Shown here piece by piece: positions 56,839 to 64,000 of a stretch of DNA of 64,000 nt; positions within the stretch are counted from its first letter, which is position 1, and every line of letters starts with the position of its first letter. The notes under the pieces were generated by a model. It saw only the letters and a program-made list of their open reading frames with translations, did no database searches and was not told the DNA's origin. The translations under genes and the position numbers were made by a program. Origin of the DNA: Poritiphilus flavus (lineage in GTDB: Bacteria > Bacteroidota > Bacteroidia > Flavobacteriales > Flavobacteriaceae). The stretch covers positions 1 to 64,000 of the forward strand of contig NZ_WXYO01000002.1 of assembly GCF_009901585.1 (NCBI RefSeq). The letters run 5' to 3'.

Positions 56839-58275
56839 ATGCGAACACTTATTCTTCTTATGTGTTGCCTGCTCCTATTTGTTTGTGGAGTACAAGCACA
56901 GAATTCTCCTGATTGTCGTACTGCTATACCCGTTTGTGCCGATGCGCCTATCATGGCAGAGGCAGATGGGAACGGAGATATTAATGATTTTGACCCGGAT
57001 GCAATACGAAGGTCGGGATGTTTGGAAAAAGGTAGTGTGGCATCTGCAAATATCGAGAATAACACCTCCTGGTATGTTTTCAGGGCTGGAACAGACGGGA
57101 GGATCGGTTTTGATATCGAAGCCTTACCCGCAGTAGGAACGGGCCCTATTACGGCCGAATGGGATTTTGCCTTATACGGTCCGGATGTGGATTGTACAGA
57201 TATCTCATCAGGTACAGCAGATCCCATACGTTGCAACTACGAAGTTAATGATACACCCTTTACCGGAATTGGAGTGAATCCGCAAACCGGGCAGGAGGGA
57301 GCTCCACACCTTACCGGAAGCCAGAATACTTACGATGAGTGGCTGGATGTTCAGGCCGGAGAGATCTACTATTTGCTTATTAATAATTTCAATACAAACT
57401 TTGACGGGAATCCGGAACCTTATATACTGACCTTTACCGGGACTTCGGTGGATGCCGACCAGGATAATGCACTGGATTGTACTCTGAGAGATGAATTTTT
57501 GGGACTGGATATTGTTGCCTGTGTGGGGGATCCCGCCATTACGCTCAGCGCACTGAATTCACCTGCAGGGGCAGATATTGGTTCTGTGATCTGGACAGTA
57601 GATTATGATGATGACCGTACCATAGACGCCACGCTTGCCGGAACCGGCCCTTTTGGAGCTGAATTGATTGTCGAGAGCCTGAGGCAGAACTCCGGTCGCT
57701 ATTTCGCTGAGATCACCACCGCCTCCGGAACACCGCCTATAGTAACAGACCCTAGTGGTATCTTAATAACCTTTTATGACATTCCTGTACTGGATAGGGT
57801 AGACATTTTGGACGATCTGTCCGATAGCAACAATATTGAGGTATTTGTTCAGGGTGACGGGGATTATGAATATGCCATTAACGGAGGAGAGTTTCAGGAT
57901 TCATCCGTATTCCTGGATGTGCCTCCTGGAGAAAATACCCTGATCATCAACGACAAGAACGGCTGTGGTACCACAGAGCCTATTCCTTTTCTCGTTGTGG
58001 GATATCCTAAGTTCTTTACACCCAACGGTGACGGCATTCACGATGCGTGGAATATTCTTGGTATAGAAACCCTTACAGACCCTGTGGTTTTCATTTTTGA
58101 CCGATATGGGAAATTGTTGAAACAACTGGATGAGACCACCATTGGTTGGGATGGAACTTTTAACGGCAGGCCTATGCCATCTTCAGACTATTGGTTCCGC
58201 CTGGAATACTCCCGTGATGAGGACGGTGCCCTGGTTGCCAATACCATTAGAACACATTTTACCCTGAAGCGATAA
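56839..58275 (+). CDS. Secreted protein with T9SS type B sorting domain, second paralog
   Basis: 478 residues with a signal peptide (LLMCCLLLFVCGVQAQ). The N-terminal domain (PDCRTAIPVCADAPIMAEAD) and the C-terminal sorting domain (KFFTPNGDGIHDAWNILG, DRYGKLLKQLD, WDGTFNGRPMPSSDYWFRLE) match the gene upstream; the middle differs and is ~120 residues shorter. Thus a tandem duplication with divergence is likely. It is surface-exported by T9SS. A terminator separates it from the converging porin gene. Confidence 0.9.
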   Translation: MRTLILLMCCLLLFVCGVQAQNSPDCRTAIPVCADAPIMAEADGNGDINDFDPDAIRRSGCLEKGSVASANIENNTSWYVFRAGTDGRIGFDIEALPAVGTGPITAEWDFALYGPDVDCTDISSGTADPIRCNYEVNDTPFTGIGVNPQTGQEGAPHLTGSQNTYDEWLDVQAGEIYYLLINNFNTNFDGNPEPYILTFTGTSVDADQDNALDCTLRDEFLGLDIVACVGDPAITLSALNSPAGADIGSVIWTVDYDDDRTIDATLAGTGPFGAELIVESLRQNSGRYFAEITTASGTPPIVTDPSGILITFYDIPVLDRVDILDDLSDSNNIEVFVQGDGDYEYAINGGEFQDSSVFLDVPPGENTLIINDKNGCGTTEPIPFLVVGYPKFFTPNGDGIHDAWNILGIETLTDPVVFIFDRYGKLLKQLDETTIGWDGTFNGRPMPSSDYWFRLEYSRDEDGALVANTIRTHFTLKR

Positions 58276-58313
58276 AAAAAGCCCTGATACCAATGGGAAT
58301 AGATATCAGGGCC
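58274..58313 (-). terminator. Terminator of the FadL-like gene
   Basis: GCCCTGATA (58281-58289) pairs with TATCAGGGC (58304-58312). On the minus strand it is followed by TTTTTTT (58280 down to 58274), so it mainly serves the gene at 58337. Confidence 0.8.
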
Positions 58314-58336
58314 ACTTACTCAGCTAGAAAACAATC

Positions 58337-59842
58337 TTAAAAATTCAAGGTATAGCCAAGTGTTATGTTTGTATTGGTACGATTGACCAGTGCCGGAGTA
58401 GTTACACCAACATCAAATAGCTGCTGGTTGACTTCCTGCTCCGAACGGCTGAATGCAAGGTCTAACCGACTTCCTCCAAAATTAAATCCAATACCTCCTG
58501 AGAATCCGGTCAGGTCTCCAATGGTAGTTTCATCTTCATAAGGGCTTTGTTCCAAACGGTATCCACCTCTTAGACTAACCGCATCGATACGGTATTCGCC
58601 TCCTACCCTGAAAGTAGAAACCGGACGCAGCTGTTCTGCGATCACCTGATTCACCTGGGCAAAGCTGGGATCTCCTGAAGGCCTCAACTCCGCTTCAGTA
58701 AAATCCTGGTATCCGTAATCGAAACTAAGTAGTCCTTCTTTACCGAATACTATGGCAAGGCTACCTGTAAGTTTCGCAGGGGTCTTGACCCGGTATTCTT
58801 CAAAGAGGTTGATAATATTAAAATCAATGAAGTTTATCTCATCGTCCGCAAGGTCTGAATTGATTCGCTGAGAGGTATCGTCTGTAAGCCTGTACCATGT
58901 TGGGGATTGATAGCTTCCTCCCACACGGATATTATCGTTGAGTTTGGCAATGGCCCCAACAGTGAACGAATAGCCGTAACCTTCGGTTCGCAGGAAGTTA
59001 TCAAATCTTGTGGTCTGAATAGGGGATGCAGGGTCATAGCCTGTCTCGTCAAAGAGGGTTACCTGTTCATATAGTACGGAATGAAAGTTGGCGGAGGCCC
59101 CCAGGTAAAGATTATCCTGGTACTGACCCGCCAGGTTTATAGTGAACTTACTGTTAAATCCTGATGTAGACCGGAAGTATTCCTGGTTTACTGTGCTGTA
59201 TTGAGCATTGGAAACATATTCCGTATTGTCGTTATTGTCGGGATCAACCGGATCTATTAATCCTCCAAAATATCCAAGGAAGGCTTGCTGGGTGCCAAAG
59301 CCGAAGCTGGAGCCTATGTCCAGATAGGCCTCCTCGATGAATTCACCGTCCTGCAGCAGCAGATTACCGAAAGGGGTACCCTGGGCAAAACCAAGGAAAT
59401 AACCGTCAATTCCCTGGTTGCTGTTCCCGGAGACCAAAAACTCATTGTCAAAGTTATTTACGAGGTCATAGTTAAAAGCCAGGGAAACTTTTTTCCAATT
59501 GGTATCTCCGTTACTTTCGAATACAAAAACACCTCCAACCTGGTTCAACTCAATGGAGTTGAGCTCATTGTTGGTGAAGCTGTTAAAATAGGTAGCCTCA
59601 TTATCAGTATTGTAGTTGCTACCTGTTATGGTGATCAGGCTGTGATTGAATACAGCCGAACCCGCGGGGTTAATATTGATCGCGGACATGTCTCCTCCAA
59701 GCGCTCCAAAAGCGCCACTCAGGGCCTGAAAACGTGCAGTTCCCTGTAAATTTTCGGTACTGTATCTCAGTACATCGGTAATGTTCTGGGCATTCGCCGC
59801 TGTACATACCATAGCCATTATGAAAACAATATATCTTTTCAT
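58337..59842 (-). CDS. OmpP1/FadL-like outer-membrane transporter
   Basis: 501 residues with a signal peptide (YIVFIMAMVCTAANAQ). The early LRYSTENLQGTARFQALSGA followed by GALGGDMSAININPAGSAVF is the N-terminal hatch region of the FadL/OmpP1 family. The remaining sequence is strand-rich and ends in Phe (NITLGYTLNF). These porins take up hydrophobic compounds such as long-chain fatty acids. It sits 36 bp downstream of the Trp-rich lipoprotein gene and is probably co-transcribed with it. Confidence 0.88.
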   Translation of the reverse strand: MKRYIVFIMAMVCTAANAQNITDVLRYSTENLQGTARFQALSGAFGALGGDMSAININPAGSAVFNHSLITITGSNYNTDNEATYFNSFTNNELNSIELNQVGGVFVFESNGDTNWKKVSLAFNYDLVNNFDNEFLVSGNSNQGIDGYFLGFAQGTPFGNLLLQDGEFIEEAYLDIGSSFGFGTQQAFLGYFGGLIDPVDPDNNDNTEYVSNAQYSTVNQEYFRSTSGFNSKFTINLAGQYQDNLYLGASANFHSVLYEQVTLFDETGYDPASPIQTTRFDNFLRTEGYGYSFTVGAIAKLNDNIRVGGSYQSPTWYRLTDDTSQRINSDLADDEINFIDFNIINLFEEYRVKTPAKLTGSLAIVFGKEGLLSFDYGYQDFTEAELRPSGDPSFAQVNQVIAEQLRPVSTFRVGGEYRIDAVSLRGGYRLEQSPYEDETTIGDLTGFSGGIGFNFGGSRLDLAFSRSEQEVNQQLFDVGVTTPALVNRTNTNITLGYTLNF

Positions 59843-59878
59843 TATATCAAGAATTTGCTAGTAACTGTTAGTAGGGTA

Positions 59879-61252
59879 TTAAGACCTTCTTCCGCCGCCT
59901 CTTCCACCGGAAGACCTTCCACCGGAAGAACGCGATCCTCCGCCGGAGCTTCTGTATCCACCAGAACTTCTGGAACCACCTCCGGAGCTTCTAAAGCTTC
60001 CTGAACTTCTGGAACTTCTTCCTGAACTTCTGTAGCCGGAACTTCTTGGAGCGCTGTTCCTGGATCCGCTGTACGAACTCCTCGAACCGGTACGTCCTGA
60101 ACTCCTGTAACTCGAAGAAGACCTTGAGCCTCTTGAGTAGGCAGAACCGCTCGACCTACGTGTGGCACTGGAATAGCTCCTTCCGGATGTTGTACCCGAA
60201 GAAGAACCTCTTCTATAGGTGCTGCTCCTCGGGGAATTTCCCCTGTAAGACTGAAATGAACGTGAAGAATTGTATCGGGGTGCCGATCGAGTACTTCTGC
60301 TGGATCTATAAGACCTGTTTCTCGCGATAGCATCCGCACTGACAGACCTTCTTGCGGTAGTTCCGCTTCTACTATATCTGCTGCTACGGGAAGTCGCACC
60401 GCTCCTGCCAATATTAGATCTTCCACTGTTAGTTCGATAACGTGAGGTATTTCCACTTGTCCTGGCACCCAGATTAGAACGCCCTCTAAGGGAATTCGAT
60501 GCCAGCGCGTTATTTCCGTAATATCCACGTCGGCTTCGGTTGTAACCAAAATTGTTATAGAAGCCTCGTCCGCCTCGTCCGTAGTAAGGATAGCCCCAGC
60601 CTCCTCCCCAGATTCCGGCATAGCCCCAGTTGTTCCAGCCCCAACCCCAGGCTCCGCCCCAGCCCCAGTTGTTCCAGCCCCAGGCGCCTCCCCAGCCCCA
60701 GTTATTCCAACCCCAGCCCCATCTAGGCCAGGCATTCCATCCCCAACCCCAGTTGTTCCATCCCCAACCATTCCAAAGCCAGGGTGAGCCAAAGCCCCAT
60801 CCCCAGTTGTTCCATCCTCCCCAGTTGTCGTAGACATTTATGGTAACATTGCTACCACTGTCTCCCCAACCGGCATATCCATTATAGTCGTTGTTGGATT
60901 CAAAATAGTTTTCTCTGCTGTCTAGTTCGAGGCTATCACCTTGTACACCGCTGTAGTAGTCATCCACATCGGTGAAGATCTCATCATCATCCAGGATCCT
61001 ATCCAACTCATCGGCCTTATTGCCAAAATAATCACCATAAACACCGTCACTTTCCTTTTCCTGAGTTTGAACCCTGGGTCTTGTTTGCTGTGGAGCACGC
61101 TCCACCACAGTAACCCGTTCGGTACCCTCAGAGTAAATACCGTCGTCGTAATAGGAAGCCTGCTGGTAAGAACCGCAGGAAACCAGTACCAAAGACAGCA
61201 AAACGATCAGTGTGGCGTTTAACGCTTTAGGTTGGGGTAGTGATTGCACCAT
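59879..61252 (-). CDS. Trp/Gly/Asn-rich and Ser/Arg-rich lipoprotein
   Basis: 457 residues. The signal TLIVLLSLVLVSC gives a lipidated Cys at about residue 27. Residues ~130-230 repeat WNNWGWG and WGGAWGW blocks; residues ~245-457 are rich in Ser, Arg, Gly and Tyr (RSSGRTGSRSSYSGSRNS). No enzymatic domain. A lipoprotein of this composition next to proS and a FadL-like gene appears in other Flavobacteria, but its role is unknown. The DNA repeats create a 331-residue open frame in another frame (59842-60837), which is not real. It may bind cell-wall or extracellular polymers. Confidence 0.8.
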   Translation of the reverse strand: MVQSLPQPKALNATLIVLLSLVLVSCGSYQQASYYDDGIYSEGTERVTVVERAPQQTRPRVQTQEKESDGVYGDYFGNKADELDRILDDDEIFTDVDDYYSGVQGDSLELDSRENYFESNNDYNGYAGWGDSGSNVTINVYDNWGGWNNWGWGFGSPWLWNGWGWNNWGWGWNAWPRWGWGWNNWGWGGAWGWNNWGWGGAWGWGWNNWGYAGIWGGGWGYPYYGRGGRGFYNNFGYNRSRRGYYGNNALASNSLRGRSNLGARTSGNTSRYRTNSGRSNIGRSGATSRSSRYSRSGTTARRSVSADAIARNRSYRSSRSTRSAPRYNSSRSFQSYRGNSPRSSTYRRGSSSGTTSGRSYSSATRRSSGSAYSRGSRSSSSYRSSGRTGSRSSYSGSRNSAPRSSGYRSSGRSSRSSGSFRSSGGGSRSSGGYRSSGGGSRSSGGRSSGGRGGGRRS

Positions 61253-61281
61253 GGTCGTAAATTTATATTGTTGAACATACT

Positions 61282-61311
61282 AAAAATAGTTAGTTTTACC
61301 GAACTATTTTT
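61282..61311. promoter_or_regulatory. Inverted repeat between the lipoprotein gene and proS
   Basis: AAAAATAGTT (61282-61291) and AACTATTTTT (61302-61311) form a perfect 10-bp inverted repeat with 10 bp between. TATTTTTG (61305-61312) fits a -7 box for proS and the mirror-image half a weaker one for the divergent gene, so it could be two divergent promoters or a regulator site. Confidence 0.5.
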
Positions 61312-61349
61312 GATGATTAAGTCACAAGTTTTGTGCCAAAGTACTTTTA

Positions 61350-62825
61350 ATGGGTAAAAATTTAACGAAGCGGAGCGAAGACTATTCCAAATGGTATAAC
61401 GAGCTCGTGCTAAAGGCAGACCTTGCCGAAAACTCAGGAGTTAGAGGATGTATGGTAATCAAGCCCTATGGCTTTGCGATCTGGGAGAAGATGCAGGCGG
61501 GCCTGGATAAGATGTTTAAGGAAACTGGCCATGAAAATGCCTATTTCCCAATTTTTATTCCAAAGTCCTACCTGAGCAAAGAGGCCAGCCATGTTGAGGG
61601 CTTTGCCAAGGAATGTGCCGTGGTTACCCATTATCGCCTAAAAAACGCCGAAGACGGGAGTGGCATTGTAGTAGACCCTGAAGCTAAGCTGGAGGAGGAA
61701 CTGATCGTAAGACCTACCTCTGAGACCATAATCTGGGACACTTACCGAAAGTGGATACAATCTTACAGGGATCTGCCATTACTCATCAACCAATGGGCTA
61801 ATGTGGTGCGCTGGGAAATGCGAACCCGACTCTTCTTAAGGACCGCCGAGTTTCTCTGGCAGGAAGGACACACTGCTCACGCCACAAAACAGGAGGCCAT
61901 AGACGAAGCCGAACTGATCCTGAAGGTGTACGCCACCTTTGCTGAAGAACATATGGCCGTACCGGTGATCCAGGGGATCAAAACAGAAAGCGAAAGATTC
62001 GCAGGAGCAGTTGAAACCTATTGTATTGAGGCCCTGATGCAGGATGGAAAGGCGCTTCAGGCAGGGACCTCTCATTTCCTCGGCCAGAACTTTGCCAAGG
62101 CCTTTGATGTAAAATTCGCCAATAAAGAAGGGAAGCAAGACCACGTTTGGGCTACTTCCTGGGGGGTTTCAACCAGACTGATGGGTGCCCTGATCATGAC
62201 ACACAGCGACGATAATGGGCTGGTATTGCCCCCGAAGCTCGCACCAATACAGGTTGTGATCGTTCCTATTTACAAAGGACTGGACCAGCTTGATGCCATT
62301 TCTGAACGCGTAGCGCCTTTGGTAAAAGAACTCCGGTCTAAAGGGATTTCCGTAAAATACGACCATCGCGATACGCACAAACCCGGATTCAAGTTCAACG
62401 AATATGAGCTGAAGGGTGTGCCTGTGAGGCTTGCTATAGGGCAAAGGGATATGGAGAACAATACCTTTGAAGTGGCCAGACGGGATACCCTTGAAAAAGA
62501 GACAGTAGCCGCTGATGATCTGGTAGCCAGAATAGAGACATTGCTGGAAGATATACAAACGAATATCTATGAAAAGGCCCTGAATTTCAGGGAAGCGCAT
62601 ATCACTACTGTTGATACTTATGACGAGTTTAAGGAAGTGCTGGAAGCGAAGGGAGGATTTATCTCGGCACATTGGGATGGAACGGCTGAAACCGAGGAAC
62701 GAATTAAAGATGAGACCAAGGCAACAATTCGATGTATTCCACTTGATGGGGATACTGAGACCGGAAAATGTATGGTAACCGGCAAGCCTTCTGAGAGGAG
62801 GGTACTTTTTGCCAAAGCGTATTGA
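61350..62825 (+). CDS. proS: Prolyl-tRNA synthetase, short archaeal/eukaryal type
   Basis: 491 residues, class II. Motifs present are motif 1 region [18 protein letters not shown] near 117, motif 2 [28 protein letters not shown] near 150 (the long stretch is split by the catalytic Arg), and motif 3 near 280. The C-terminal domain has the anticodon part [20 protein letters not shown] and a zinc-like end ([27 protein letters not shown]). The editing domain of the long bacterial type is absent, as in Bacteroidota. The two tRNA-Glu genes follow. Confidence 0.95.
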   Translation: MGKNLTKRSEDYSKWYNELVLKADLAENSGVRGCMVIKPYGFAIWEKMQAGLDKMFKETGHENAYFPIFIPKSYLSKEASHVEGFAKECAVVTHYRLKNAEDGSGIVVDPEAKLEEELIVRPTSETIIWDTYRKWIQSYRDLPLLINQWANVVRWEMRTRLFLRTAEFLWQEGHTAHATKQEAIDEAELILKVYATFAEEHMAVPVIQGIKTESERFAGAVETYCIEALMQDGKALQAGTSHFLGQNFAKAFDVKFANKEGKQDHVWATSWGVSTRLMGALIMTHSDDNGLVLPPKLAPIQVVIVPIYKGLDQLDAISERVAPLVKELRSKGISVKYDHRDTHKPGFKFNEYELKGVPVRLAIGQRDMENNTFEVARRDTLEKETVAADDLVARIETLLEDIQTNIYEKALNFREAHITTVDTYDEFKEVLEAKGGFISAHWDGTAETEERIKDETKATIRCIPLDGDTETGKCMVTGKPSERRVLFAKAY

Positions 62826-62892
62826 TTAGCGCGGCCGTTCTCTATACAGCTATATCCTTATGCCGATTCCTTAAAAAATTGAGTACAAGGTG

Positions 62893-62922
62893 TTGTGCTA
62901 GTGAAAAATAATTGTATTTTTG
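62893..62922 (+). promoter_or_regulatory. Promoter of the tRNA-Glu/rpsT unit
   Basis: TTG (62893-62895), 19 bp, TATTTTTG (62915-62922): a full match to the Bacteroidota consensus, about 100 bp before the first tRNA. Confidence 0.7.
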
Positions 62923-63021
62923 CACCTGCCTAAACCGAAAGTACAGGGAAAGCAGTGCGAATTCGGGAATGTTATAGTTTGTTCTTTGTATATTCGTTCA
63001 TCCCATATGGTACTTAATAAT

Positions 63022-63093
63022 GGCCCGTTCGTCTAGGGGTTAGGACGCCAGGTTTTCATCCTGGTAACAGGGGTTCGATTCCCCTACGGGCTA
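63022..63093 (+). tRNA. tRNA-Glu (UUC), first copy
   Basis: GGCCCGT pairs with ACGGGCT, with a G-T pair at the end. The anticodon stem is CCAGG/CCTGG with loop TTTTCAT (anticodon TTC). The T arm is CAGGGG-TTCGATT-CCCCT. The 72-nt length excludes CCA. It reads glutamate codons and also feeds tetrapyrrole synthesis if HemA is present. Confidence 0.97.
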
Positions 63094-63172
63094 CTAAAGT
63101 TCATTGATAATTGAAAATACTGATCCGTGCCTAGGGCCGGTTGGGATTTCAATTGTTCATTCATAGTGTAAC

Positions 63173-63244
63173 GGCCCGTTCGTCTAGGGGTTAGGACGCC
63201 AGGTTTTCATCCTGGTAACAGGGGTTCGATTCCCCTACGGGCTA
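63173..63244 (+). tRNA. tRNA-Glu (UUC), second copy
   Basis: Identical to the copy at 63022 over its whole length, 79 bp further on; the intervening sequence is not repeated. It was probably produced by a recent local duplication and is transcribed from the same promoter. Confidence 0.97.
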
Positions 63245-63323
63245 CAAAAAACAAGGATGTGATTCGGAATGCACACATAAGATCTGATTCCGGTATCGCA
63301 GATGAGAAATTGTAACTAAGAAT

Positions 63324-63575
63324 ATGGCAAATCATAAGTCTGCATTAAAGAGAATTCGAAGAAACGAAGCGGTACGCCTGCGTAACAGGTACCAGCACAA
63401 AACCACTCGTAACGCGATTAAGAAGTTGCGTGGTGAAACTGATAAGAAAAAGGCAGAAGCCCTTTTACCAACCGTGGTTAGCATGATCGATAAGCTTGCA
63501 AAACGCAATATCATCCATGCAAACAAAGCGGGTAACCTGAAAAGCAAATTGATGAAGCAGGTAGCTGCATTGTAA
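63324..63575 (+). CDS. rpsT: 30S ribosomal protein S20
   Basis: 83 residues. It opens [20 protein letters not shown] and is dominated by Lys and Arg in long helices, the hallmark of S20, which binds the 5' domain of 16S rRNA. The end ([16 protein letters not shown]) is typical. It lies 79 bp after the second tRNA-Glu and may share its promoter. A strong terminator follows. Confidence 0.96.
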   Translation: MANHKSALKRIRRNEAVRLRNRYQHKTTRNAIKKLRGETDKKKAEALLPTVVSMIDKLAKRNIIHANKAGNLKSKLMKQVAAL

Positions 63576-63603
63576 TAAACATACGGTTTCTCATACAATC
63601 TTC

Positions 63604-63634
63604 CCCTGAAGTATTTTTTACTTCAGGGTTTTTT
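63604..63634 (+). terminator. Intrinsic terminator after rpsT
   Basis: CCCTGAAGTA (63604-63613) pairs perfectly with TACTTCAGGG (63619-63628), then TTTTTT. The stem is nearly that found after secDF at 44018. Confidence 0.92.
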
Positions 63635-63705
63635 GTGCCCCATATTGTCCGAGGATTTGATTTATTCCGCCTTGCAATAAACTTGCAGTTTCCAGTACCA
63701 GATTG

Positions 63706-63735
63706 ATCCTGATGTAAAACCGTCAGGATTTTTTA
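63706..63735 (+). terminator. Second terminator between rpsT and the HEAT gene
   Basis: ATCCTGA (63706-63712) pairs with TCAGGAT (63723-63729), followed by TTTTTT, just before the stop codon of the converging gene. Confidence 0.7.
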
Positions 63736-64000
63736 TGCCTTGTAGTGATCAGAGATATATTGCATTGCACTTTCCTGACTTCGGGCTGCAAAGTCTTTAT
63801 AGCGCCGGTGAACATCCACGATTTCGTCCAAAGCATCTGCTATCAGCTCCTTGTTTTCCCAATGGTTCAGTGCCTCAACCACCGTTTCCAGGCACCCTTT
63901 CTTATAAGAGATCTGCCCCAAAACATGAATTAGCGTATTCCTGACCCTGCTGGTCTCATCGAACTGTAACTCCTTTAGCATATCTAGTATATCCTGTGGA
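63733..64000 (-). CDS. HEAT-repeat protein, C-terminal part
   Basis: The frame stays open to the right edge of the window (88 residues visible before the stop, plus a partial codon), so the 5' part is missing. The helical pairs RVRNTLIHVLGQISYKKGCL and VVEALNHWENKELIADALDEIVD, then a shorter last helix, fit HEAT/armadillo-type repeats used for protein interaction. The ATG at 63981 is internal. No catalytic motif is visible. Confidence 0.75.
   Translation of the reverse strand, partial: PQDILDMLKELQFDETSRVRNTLIHVLGQISYKKGCLETVVEALNHWENKELIADALDEIVDVHRRYKDFAARSQESAMQYISDHYKA

Noticed and set aside
59842-60837. 331-residue open frame, rich in Glu, Gly and Val
   Set aside because: It is an alternative frame through the repetitive Trp-rich lipoprotein gene; the 457-residue frame has the lipoprotein signal and fits the flanks.

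Overview
This 64 kb window looks like chromosomal core sequence of a marine-type member of the Flavobacteriaceae (Bacteroidota). The evidence is a fused secDF, a short archaeal/eukaryal-type prolyl-tRNA synthetase, type IX secretion (T9SS type B) C-terminal domains, OMP_b-brl_3 and DUF6588 barrels, a LytTR/LytS-type two-component pair, a tmRNA tag GESNYALAA, few Shine-Dalgarno sites, and promoters of the form TTG-N16-20-TAnnTTTG. No phage, IS element, CRISPR array or integrase was seen.

Layout. 1-3.3 kb: tmRNA with its terminator, an alanine dehydrogenase/PNT-type oxidoreductase, and the first of three large repeat mosaics. 3.3-7.1 kb: two minus-strand transcription units controlled by the same palindrome; they encode a winged-helix regulator, membrane proteins and a COQ4-like protein. 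7.2-15.5 kb: PHP phosphodiesterase, two transglutaminase-fold proteins, a DUF1801 protein, the second repeat mosaic, kdsA, and a LytTR regulator with its histidine kinase. 15.7-33.5 kb: outer-membrane barrels, typA, polyphosphate glucokinase, ftsE, a large TPR protein with its barrel partner, AraC regulator, OmpA protein, amidohydrolase lipoprotein and DUF2911 protein. 33.7-44 kb: asnB, gyrB, DUF6588 barrel, a 4 x 67 bp tandem repeat, mdh and secDF, most with clear intrinsic terminators. 44-51.3 kb: a ModF-like ABC protein, a sulfide-oxidation pair (persulfide dioxygenase-rhodanese fusion and sulfide:quinone oxidoreductase) with matching operators, then GNAT, hydrolase, DUF192 and lgt. 51.3-52.3 kb: third repeat mosaic. 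52.3-64 kb: yidD, cysS, folE, two tandem T9SS-secreted paralogs, a FadL-like porin, a Trp-rich lipoprotein, proS, two identical tRNA-Glu genes, rpsT and the end of a HEAT-repeat gene.

Most notable. (1) Three intergenic mosaics each begin within a few bases of a stop codon, or soon after it, and run in the same direction as that gene. They are built from tandem 6-, 7- and 8-bp motifs, including about 60 octamers in unbroken register, plus six copies of a ~63-bp element. That element ends in a 6-bp stem with a 3-nt loop whose pairing is kept by compensatory changes. (2) The two sulfide genes share a GTAAC-N4-GTTAC palindrome at exactly the same distance from a TAnnTTTA box, which points to common control by a Crp/Fnr-type activator. 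(3) A 27-bp sequence carrying TACTTTG-N5-CAAAGTA is perfectly repeated before two adjacent operons, one of which encodes a small winged-helix regulator. Functions were assigned by reading the translated sequences; no database search was run.
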